A DNA stretch of 59,915 bases from Bacteroidales bacterium. Lineage in GTDB: Bacteria; Bacteroidota; Bacteroidia; Bacteroidales; UBA12077. This document shows positions 53,063 to 59,915 of this stretch, piece after piece. Numbering within the stretch: position 1 is the first letter of the stretch; the number at the start of each line of letters is the position of its first letter. Under the pieces are notes generated by a model. The model saw nothing but the letters and a program-made list of their open reading frames with translations. It had not been told where the DNA came from and made no database searches. The stretch is taken from the NCBI GenBank assembly GCA_019038645.1, contig JAHOYT010000032.1:1-59915 (forward strand), written 5' to 3'. Both the position numbers and the translations under genes were made by a program.

Positions 53063-56000
53063 ATGAAAAGGTTATATAAGTTATTAATATTGATCCTATT
53101 TGTTTTTATTTCAAATAGTATGTATTCTCAAATTACAGTTGTTGATGCTATAGCAATTGATGGAGATGGTGATGGTTATTATGGAACTCTTGAAATACAA
53201 TTTTCAACTGATGTGGATAGAAGTGATGTTGTTACCAGTGCTGTGAACGAAAAAGAATGGATATTTTCATTAGATCCCACTTTTTCGGATACTTTATTTG
53301 CCACAGCTGTTAATGATGATGTAGATGATATTGTTTTTGGTGGTAATAATGATAATGATGATGAATATCTTCAGGTAACTTTTAGCTCACAATTTGCTTC
53401 AAGTAGTGGACCTATTTATTTTAGATATACTAATAACAATGCTACTTGTATTGATGATAGTCCCACTCCAACTGACACACTGTTTGATTTCCCAATTTAT
53501 GCTGCACGAGATTTTGCTCCGCCTGTAATTGATAGTATTATATCCGATGCAACAGATGTTGATACATTAATAGTTGGTGAATCTATTAAATTTACTATTT
53601 ATTTTGCAGACACTGTACCAGATCCATATTTAACAATTTTACCATTAACATACAACGGACAAAATCTAAATTGGAACACATCTGATGCTGGTAAAACATA
53701 TAATGGAATGTATACTGTTACAGAGAATGATGATGATCAACTTTCTAACGAACGACAACTTGAAAATGTAACAGCCGAAGATCAGGATGGAAATGTCAGT
53801 GATCCTCCTTTCGATGGAACAGATGTTAAAAAATATATAGATGCTCATACACCTACTATTGTTAGCGTTGTTTCTAATGCTGCAAGCGTTGATACATTAT
53901 TGGTAGATGAGTCAATTGTTTTTACAATTGATATTGATGATTTAAATCCCGATCCGGATCTTATTATTACTCCTTTACAATACAATGGACGAGATTTGAA
54001 TTGGGGTACGTCTGATGGAGGAGATTCATATCAAGGAACATACGATAATATTGATGGTGGAATAGATCAGGTAACTCCTTTACAATTGACAGGAGTTATT
54101 GCCAAAGATCCGGCAGGAAATACAAGCAATACTTTTAACGGTAGCGATGTTGCGGTTGCAATAGATGCAAATAAGCCGGCAATAAATACAGTTACATCTG
54201 ATGCTTTGGCTGCAGGAACATTAATAGTAGGTGATACTATAACATTTACAGTTGATGTTTCATCGTCACCAGATGGTTCATTAAATGTTAGTCCGCCTGA
54301 TTATAATGGGCGTGCACTTAATTGGTACACCGGTGATGGAGGAAACACTTACACTGGAAAATATATTGTAACTAATGGCGATCCAGATCAGACATCAGCA
54401 ATAGATTTACCTGGTGTAACCTTAACTGATCCTGCAGGAAACGTTAGTAATTCGGAAGATGGTGTTGTTAATAAACTTATAGATGCTAATTTACCTAATA
54501 TTACTTCGGTAAGTATAACAGTTCAAAATAGAAAAATTGGAGAGAATGGTGAAATATTTATTAATATAGATGCAGATACAGAAAACAATGACTATACCAT
54601 AGTTTCCGGAAATGTTGAAGGATTTGCAATACATACATTAGTTAGAGTTGGTGATTTGCAATTGCAGGCATCTTTTACTGTTACTGAAAATAATATTAAT
54701 ATTTTGGCAACAGATGATGTTGATGTAATATCCTTACAAGTTCAAGATAAAGCAGGTAATAAAAGTAATGTATGGAATCAAACCATAAGTCAGGGTACTG
54801 ACGCGTTATATGGAAAAAGACCAGAGGCTGAGATATTTGGTACAGAATCTATTTGTGATGGGGATTCTATAAATGCTCCTATTGTATTAACCGGAATTCA
54901 ACCATTTTCAATTACTTACACTGATGGACATACCCCTGTAATAATTGATCCAATTAATTCTTCATTTTATAACGTAAATGCAATTGCTGATAAAACAATT
55001 GACAATCCGATCTTATATTCAATTGTTAATGTGACCGATGCAACTGGAAATTCACAGGCTGGTACAGGAACATTTACATTAAATATTTACGATCTTCCTG
55101 ATGCAAGTTTTGATAAACCGATTGATGATGATAATTTCGATATTTCTCAGGATACTGTAGATCTGGTTGGAGATCCAACAGGAGGGATCTTTTCTGGAAA
55201 TGCTGTGATTTCAGAATCAGATCAGTTTAGTCCAAAAATAGCTGGTTTAGGATTTCATGATCTTTATTATAATTATGAAGATGCAAATGGATGTAAAGAT
55301 TCAGATACTATAACAATTAAAGTGATTGAAGGAGGAACGATTACCTTTACTCAGGGTAAAACAGTTTATTGCAGCTACACAGACACCTTTTCAGTTACAG
55401 GTTTTAATAATTTTGCTGAACCGGGCTCATTTAATTTAGTTGGAGATCCGGGAGGCGCCTTAATAAATATTGCAATTGATACTGCTATTGTAAAACCGGA
55501 ATTATTAAGTCCGGGTAATTATACAATAAAATACTCATATCCAAGTGGTGAAGATATTGTGAGTAGTTTTTCGGTAGAAAAAGTAAGCGATTTAATTACA
55601 TTTACTCCGATAGGTGACCAATGTGAAGATTATGATGATATATTAATTGAGGCTAAATATTTAGATCCGTTGGGTGGAAATGGCTATTTTACCTTTTCTG
55701 ATGGAGGTGTTGATTTACATAAAACAAATAAAGGTAATAATATTTATTTTGCCGCTGGCGACATAGTGCCGGCTCCTTATTCTCTTGAGTATTATTACTT
55801 AACTGTAAACGGGTGCTCAAGTGATACTATTACTGAAGCTTTTGTAGTTAATGCATTACCAGTAGTAGATATTACCATGGAAGATCTTTATGATATAAAT
55901 GGAGGTACGCATTTAATTTGGGGATCACCTGCAACAGATCAGGGTAGTTTTTCTCCTGGTTTTATGATCGATAATGGTGACGGAAGTGCAACTTTCGATC

Positions 56001-58690
56001 CGCAAATTGCCGGATTAGGAGAAGATACAGCGCTCTATACATATATAGATATAAATGGTTGTATTAATACTGATACTGCATTTTTTTCTATAAATGAAGC
56101 AGATGCTGAAATCTTTGGACTTGAAGTATTTGATTCGCATTATCAGTATTGTTATTTTAATAGTACAAGCGATACTGTTTGGGCCATAGCAACTAACGGA
56201 GATGGTTCCAAAGGAACATTTTATATTGATAATATTAAAGTTACAGCTGAGATTGGTACCGACAGTATTATAATTAATCCATTGTCACTTACGGAAGGAG
56301 ATCATATTTTAAGATTTTCTTATAAAAACGCTCCGGTCGAATTTAATGTTGAGTACGATTTTAATGTTGATTATATAGATGTATTAGATATTATTGGATT
56401 AGGGGCGGATTATTGTGAAGATGATTATACGCCGGTTGAATTAACCGGAATTTTTTCAGGACAAGCCGGAGTTGGTGAATTCACTGGAAACGGAATTACC
56501 GGAACGCAGTTTATACCAATCAATGCTGTTCCAGGAACAAATAATATTACGTATACTTTTACACGTGATTATTCAGGTTGTTATAGAAATGTAATCAAAT
56601 CAACAAATATAAATAAGACTCCTGGAAATACTTTTCTACCTTCAAATTCGTGTATTATTAATGAACAGGACTCTGTAGAATTTAGGTCAGACACAACATT
56701 AAGTGATAGTGTAAGGCAATGGTTCTGGCGTATCGATAACACAAAAACTATTCAGGAAAGCTATGACTCAGTTCCAAAAGTATCCTTGGTACAACAGGTG
56801 AAAAATTTCGTTAGCCTAACTTTAACAACGGATAAGGGCTGCACCACAGTTAAAGATAGTAGTATTTTTATTGGTTCAGTTGTTGATTTAGATTTTGACT
56901 GGGATAAAGAATGTGATGGAGACACAGTCACATTTACTGTCATAGCAGCTACTGATCCAATTGGAGTCGACAGTTTAAAGTGGGATTTTGGCGGTGCGGG
57001 TGTTGTAGATTCCACGGATATTTATAATCCACTTTTCTATTACTCGGGTTCTGGTGGATATGATGTTGTATATACGGAGTATACAACCACATGTGGAATG
57101 CAAACAGAAACAAAAAGAATAAATATACGCCCATCGGTTGATGTTAGCTCAGGTGAATACTTTGATGATTTTGAGGATAATCCTGATGCTACTGGTTGGG
57201 CTGTAGATGTATTGGAGAGTTCAGTAAATACAACATGGCAATGGGGAAATCCTGATGGCACGTTAATAAATTCAGCAGCAAGCGGTTCAGGTGCGTTTGT
57301 TACAAATTTGACCGGGAATTATCGCAATAATGAATACTCTGTTCTTTCAAGTCCGTGTTTTAATCTTAGTACATTAACAAGACCAATGATATCATTTGAT
57401 TTTATTTCAGCTATGGAAACAAATCGGGAAGGTATATTAATGGAATATGCAACAAATATTGATAACTGGCAGCCTTTAGGAGTCTCAGGCGAAGGTGTTA
57501 ACTGGTACAACTCATTTAGTATTGCAGGAGGTATTATAGGGCAATCATCTGGTTGGACTGGCGATGGCGATGAGTTTCCACTTGATGTGGATGTGAAATG
57601 GAGAAGTGCAAAATACGCACTGGATGATATTACTGAACTTGAGGGTGTCAGATTCAGATTAATTTTTGGTTCGGACGGATATACTGTTGACGAAGGTTTC
57701 GGTTTTGATAATATTAGAATTAGAAATAGAAACAGAACAGTTTTACTCGAGAATTTTGCTAATATGGATGATGCCCAGTATGCCCAGTATCTAGACAATC
57801 AGATAATTATAACTAATTCAATGGAAGAAAATCCGCTTGATGTAACTGCAATACAATATTTCACAAGCTATCCTTCAGAAAATGATATAAGTCTGTTTTA
57901 CGCTTCTGGTCCAAGTGCAAGATCACTGTATTATGGTGTGTCACAAGTGCCTTATTCTATTGTTGATGGTGGTGACCGACAGTTTAACTATTCCAGTACA
58001 AATACTTTAACTAATAGTGATATTGAAAAACGTACGCTTGAAGAGTCACAATTTAAGGTTTCAGTTAAGCAGGAGGTGACCGGAAGTACTCTGGAAGTAT
58101 CCTCAACAATAAAAGCATTGGCTGATTTAGCTGGCATTAAACTTAGTGCCAGAATTGCTATTGTGGAAAAAACTATTGTCGATAACTCAATTGAAATACG
58201 AAATGTTTTAAGGGCAATGTTACCAGATCCGGCAGGAATTTTAATTATTGAGGATTGGAATACGAATGATTCTATAACGATTTATCAGACATGGACAATT
58301 ACTGATGGTATTAATACTGATAGCATTGCAACAATTGTTTACCTTCAGGATGAAGAAACAAAAGAAATATATCAGGCAGGATATACAGATGAATTTAGTG
58401 AGGTTACTTCAGTTAACGAATTAATTAATTCAAATACATTAGTTAATTACGTTGCTTATCCGAATCCAGTTTCAGGTATGTTAACAATTAGATTAACTAA
58501 CACCTTAGATGATGATATTGAAATCAGAGTATATAATAATACCGGTGCAACGGTTAAAGTTGATAGGTTAATGAAAGGAACAGAACGTGTCGATATTAAC
58601 ACTGAGGACTTACCAGTTGGTGTTTATTACCTGAAATTAATATCTGACGATAAATCATTTAATACTAAAAAAATAATTAAAAGCAACTAA
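53063..58690 (+). CDS. Giant T9SS-secreted repeat protein (1875 aa)
   Basis: A signal peptide (about 1-22) is followed by an N-terminal beta domain (about 23-150), then three tandem ~108-residue repeats beginning near residues 153, 263 and 371 (shared D-TLIVGESI, YNGR-LNW, TSDGG-TY patterns) and a partial fourth from 477. Residues ~600-1350 are a series of PKD/Ig-like units with repeated AGLG-H-YY-Y-D-NGC patterns. A MAM-like domain spans ~1365-1555. A segment at ~1558-1700 (RTVLLENFANMDDAQY, VPYSIVDGG) looks like an Omp28-type thioredoxin fold that has lost its CxxC. The T9SS sorting domain is ~1795-1875 (YPNPVSGM to the end). Last gene of the operon; probably a surface adhesin or receptor. 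Confidence 0.9.
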   Translation: MKRLYKLLILILFVFISNSMYSQITVVDAIAIDGDGDGYYGTLEIQFSTDVDRSDVVTSAVNEKEWIFSLDPTFSDTLFATAVNDDVDDIVFGGNNDNDDEYLQVTFSSQFASSSGPIYFRYTNNNATCIDDSPTPTDTLFDFPIYAARDFAPPVIDSIISDATDVDTLIVGESIKFTIYFADTVPDPYLTILPLTYNGQNLNWNTSDAGKTYNGMYTVTENDDDQLSNERQLENVTAEDQDGNVSDPPFDGTDVKKYIDAHTPTIVSVVSNAASVDTLLVDESIVFTIDIDDLNPDPDLIITPLQYNGRDLNWGTSDGGDSYQGTYDNIDGGIDQVTPLQLTGVIAKDPAGNTSNTFNGSDVAVAIDANKPAINTVTSDALAAGTLIVGDTITFTVDVSSSPDGSLNVSPPDYNGRALNWYTGDGGNTYTGKYIVTNGDPDQTSAIDLPGVTLTDPAGNVSNSEDGVVNKLIDANLPNITSVSITVQNRKIGENGEIFINIDADTENNDYTIVSGNVEGFAIHTLVRVGDLQLQASFTVTENNINILATDDVDVISLQVQDKAGNKSNVWNQTISQGTDALYGKRPEAEIFGTESICDGDSINAPIVLTGIQPFSITYTDGHTPVIIDPINSSFYNVNAIADKTIDNPILYSIVNVTDATGNSQAGTGTFTLNIYDLPDASFDKPIDDDNFDISQDTVDLVGDPTGGIFSGNAVISESDQFSPKIAGLGFHDLYYNYEDANGCKDSDTITIKVIEGGTITFTQGKTVYCSYTDTFSVTGFNNFAEPGSFNLVGDPGGALINIAIDTAIVKPELLSPGNYTIKYSYPSGEDIVSSFSVEKVSDLITFTPIGDQCEDYDDILIEAKYLDPLGGNGYFTFSDGGVDLHKTNKGNNIYFAAGDIVPAPYSLEYYYLTVNGCSSDTITEAFVVNALPVVDITMEDLYDINGGTHLIWGSPATDQGSFSPGFMIDNGDGSATFDPQIAGLGEDTALYTYIDINGCINTDTAFFSINEADAEIFGLEVFDSHYQYCYFNSTSDTVWAIATNGDGSKGTFYIDNIKVTAEIGTDSIIINPLSLTEGDHILRFSYKNAPVEFNVEYDFNVDYIDVLDIIGLGADYCEDDYTPVELTGIFSGQAGVGEFTGNGITGTQFIPINAVPGTNNITYTFTRDYSGCYRNVIKSTNINKTPGNTFLPSNSCIINEQDSVEFRSDTTLSDSVRQWFWRIDNTKTIQESYDSVPKVSLVQQVKNFVSLTLTTDKGCTTVKDSSIFIGSVVDLDFDWDKECDGDTVTFTVIAATDPIGVDSLKWDFGGAGVVDSTDIYNPLFYYSGSGGYDVVYTEYTTTCGMQTETKRINIRPSVDVSSGEYFDDFEDNPDATGWAVDVLESSVNTTWQWGNPDGTLINSAASGSGAFVTNLTGNYRNNEYSVLSSPCFNLSTLTRPMISFDFISAMETNREGILMEYATNIDNWQPLGVSGEGVNWYNSFSIAGGIIGQSSGWTGDGDEFPLDVDVKWRSAKYALDDITELEGVRFRLIFGSDGYTVDEGFGFDNIRIRNRNRTVLLENFANMDDAQYAQYLDNQIIITNSMEENPLDVTAIQYFTSYPSENDISLFYASGPSARSLYYGVSQVPYSIVDGGDRQFNYSSTNTLTNSDIEKRTLEESQFKVSVKQEVTGSTLEVSSTIKALADLAGIKLSARIAIVEKTIVDNSIEIRNVLRAMLPDPAGILIIEDWNTNDSITIYQTWTITDGINTDSIATIVYLQDEETKEIYQAGYTDEFSEVTSVNELINSNTLVNYVAYPNPVSGMLTIRLTNTLDDDIEIRVYNNTGATVKVDRLMKGTERVDINTEDLPVGVYYLKLISDDKSFNTKKIIKSN
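53521..54490 (+). repeat. Three tandem ~108-codon repeats in the giant protein gene
   Basis: Repeat units begin near 53521, 53851 and 54174. Each encodes a beta-rich unit with a conserved DTLIVGE-type start and YNGR-LNW core, with a partial fourth from 54493. At DNA level they are diverged, so the duplication is old. Confidence 0.85.
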
Positions 58691-58703
58691 ATCTTTATAC
58701 ATG

Positions 58704-58732
58704 AAACGCCTGCTATTAGCAGGCGTTTTGTT
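58704..58732. terminator. Terminator at the end of the operon
   Basis: Stem AAACGCCTGCT/AGCAGGCGTTT with ATT loop and T-rich tail, 13 bases after the giant gene. Confidence 0.9.
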
Positions 58733-58805
58733 TTATTAATTTTGTGGAAATTTATTCTTTGGATTAGCTGAACTAAGTTTGTGAATCTTTGTTCCAAAGT
58801 TGTAT

Positions 58806-59354
58806 TTAATCCTGAACTCCGGGTTTTCTGTTTCTTCCTCTTCCAGGTGGATATCCTCTTCTGTTTCTTCCGCTATCCTGATCAATTATCATTTGCATAA
58901 AAAGCTTTTGCAATCCTTCTTGTTGTTCTTCATTACAAATTTCCTTTAGTTCCATAAAATGATTAATTGACAGCTTTTTTAATTCATAATGAAGGTCTCC
59001 TATGTCTCTTGCCAGTCCATCAAGTTTCTTCTGATTCGGAATTGGTTTAGCAATTTCAGTCATCATGTAGTGCCTCGAATTATTGAGTTTTTCGGCAATA
59101 TTTTGTGATTTAATCATGTTACTATGATTTATTTCCTGAAATAGCTGAAACTGTGAATTGTTTAATTGTAATTCATCCTTAAGGAAACGATACATTCCTC
59201 TGATATGAATTTGTTCCTGACGATATTGAAATTCCTCAAGTTTTTTATCTCTTACTTTTTTGTGAAAATAAATTGTTGCAAGAGACGATAAATTAATGAC
59301 TATTAATAGAATAACAAAACCTGTTAAAACTATCTTTTTTATCTTTTTATCCAT
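58806..59354 (-). CDS. CnrX/Spy-like periplasmic sensor protein
   Basis: This 182-residue protein has one N-terminal membrane helix (about 9-30) and a periplasmic helical hairpin (about 45-155) with LQLNNSQFQLFQEI, which corresponds to the L-T-x-x-Q motif of the Spy/CpxP/CnrX group. The C-terminal tail is Arg/Gly-rich (RGYPPGRGRNRKP). Such proteins sense metals or misfolded proteins and often sit in ECF-sigma operons. The following anti-sigma gene supports that: it is 32 bp upstream in the same direction. Confidence 0.82.
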   Translation of the reverse strand: MDKKIKKIVLTGFVILLIVINLSSLATIYFHKKVRDKKLEEFQYRQEQIHIRGMYRFLKDELQLNNSQFQLFQEINHSNMIKSQNIAEKLNNSRHYMMTEIAKPIPNQKKLDGLARDIGDLHYELKKLSINHFMELKEICNEEQQEGLQKLFMQMIIDQDSGRNRRGYPPGRGRNRKPGVQD

Positions 59355-59386
59355 TGTAGAACATTTTTATCAATATTGTTATAATA

Positions 59387-59884
59387 TTAGTTTATAGTAT
59401 CTTTCAATAAAATATTATTGTTATTTTCAATTTCAAGATCATTTAAATACTGATATTTAGTGTATGACTGAATGTAATCTTCATTGTCATAGTTTATCTC
59501 AGTAAATTGCATATCATTTGTAGAACCTGAACCTATTAATATTCCAATATAAACTGCAATTATTAAGGAAGCAAGATAAATTGACGGTTGTAATATTTTT
59601 TTAAATAAAAAACTGCTTAATATAGGTTCTTTGTTGCTTTTATTTAGCATTTTTTGCTTTAACCTTGTATAATAAAATGCTTGTTCATTTATATCTTTTT
59701 TATAGCTTAATAGATCCAGTGAATGAGACACTTGCTTATACTTTAGGGAACATTCCGAACAAATTTCAATATGTTCTGTAATCAAATTACTTTGCTCTAC
59801 TCCGGTTTTACCATTTATATACGATGGTAAAATTTTTATTAGCTCTTTACAGTTCATCTCTAACTTTTTAATTTTGACACTCAT
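59387..59884 (-). CDS. Zinc-finger anti-sigma factor
   Basis: The protein has 165 residues. An N-terminal zf-HC2 (ZAS-type) domain has MNCKELIKILPSYINGKTG and HIEICSECS, the H-x3-C-x2-C zinc motif. A single membrane helix (about 103-123; SIYLASLIIAVYIGILIG) and a short periplasmic tail follow. It should bind an ECF sigma factor, whose gene is expected upstream beyond 59915. The ATG at 59857 (MNCKEL) gives the family's usual start; 59884 is also possible. It forms an operon with the CnrX/Spy-like gene. Confidence 0.88.
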   Translation of the reverse strand: MSVKIKKLEMNCKELIKILPSYINGKTGVEQSNLITEHIEICSECSLKYKQVSHSLDLLSYKKDINEQAFYYTRLKQKMLNKSNKEPILSSFLFKKILQPSIYLASLIIAVYIGILIGSGSTNDMQFTEINYDNEDYIQSYTKYQYLNDLEIENNNNILLKDTIN

Positions 59885-59915
59885 ACTGTATATTTATTAC
59901 AAATAATATTAATTA

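Overview
The window looks like chromosomal DNA of a Bacteroidota (Bacteroidetes) bacterium. It is AT-rich. Three large proteins end in the type IX secretion (T9SS) C-terminal domain, there is an Oar-like TonB-dependent receptor, and several candidate promoters resemble the Bacteroidota TTTG/TAnnTTTG type. Many small protein families here (DUF4269, DUF6485, DUF1643, four-helix-bundle proteins, FtsX-type permeases beside NtrC-type regulators) are also common in that phylum. A tungsten-type aldehyde oxidoreductase with a polyferredoxin partner suggests anaerobic or fermentative capacity. The order is not certain; Marinilabiliales or Bacteroidales would fit.

Positions 1-6.5 kb hold a partial serine esterase, a small lipoprotein, an AorA/AorB-like ferredoxin and aldehyde oxidoreductase pair, a GOLPH3-like (GPP34) protein and an MFS transporter. 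Positions 6.6-11 kb hold two consecutive LeuC-LeuD fusion proteins of the aconitase/isopropylmalate isomerase family. They are separated by a four-helix-bundle gene framed by inverted repeats, and followed by a repeat-derived spacer and tRNA-Arg(TCT). Positions 11-23 kb hold a cytidylate-kinase-like protein, a T9SS-secreted subtilisin, an atypical SDR, a DUF6485/tag/mnmE cluster, a decayed alpha-2-macroglobulin fragment and the Oar-like receptor. Positions 23-29 kb are a patchwork of single housekeeping or accessory genes: DUF4269, CAT-like acetyltransferase, HAD, DUF1643, NUDIX, thyA and a DnaQ-like exonuclease.

Positions 29-34.5 kb are a histidine kinase and sigma-54 activator pair divergent from an FtsX/MacB-type permease. 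Two identical-architecture dyads and a weak sigma-54-like promoter lie in the shared control region. Positions 34.9-40.7 kb hold DUF3820, a lipoprotein, a T9SS M6 metalloprotease, a periplasmic isochorismatase-like hydrolase, an SCP2-flavodoxin fusion and a queuosine-precursor transporter.

Positions 41.0-58.7 kb are the most notable part: seven tightly spaced co-directional genes that look like one operon. They encode a transporter-like/HEAT/degenerate cNMP-binding membrane protein; a HAMP-SpoIIE (PP2C-type) phosphatase; a tandem TIR-like protein; a membrane-spanning nSTAND NTPase with coiled coil and WD40 propeller; an outer-membrane barrel; a propeller-like lipoprotein; and an 1875-residue T9SS-secreted repeat protein. 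Together they suggest an envelope-spanning sensing and signalling system ending in a secreted surface protein. The window ends with a heavy-metal-sensor-like (CnrX/Spy) protein and a zinc-finger anti-sigma factor, so an ECF sigma gene is expected just outside.

Recurrent small GC-rich insertions, one in the histidine kinase gene, one in the NUDIX gene and one in an intergenic inverted repeat, are a second theme.
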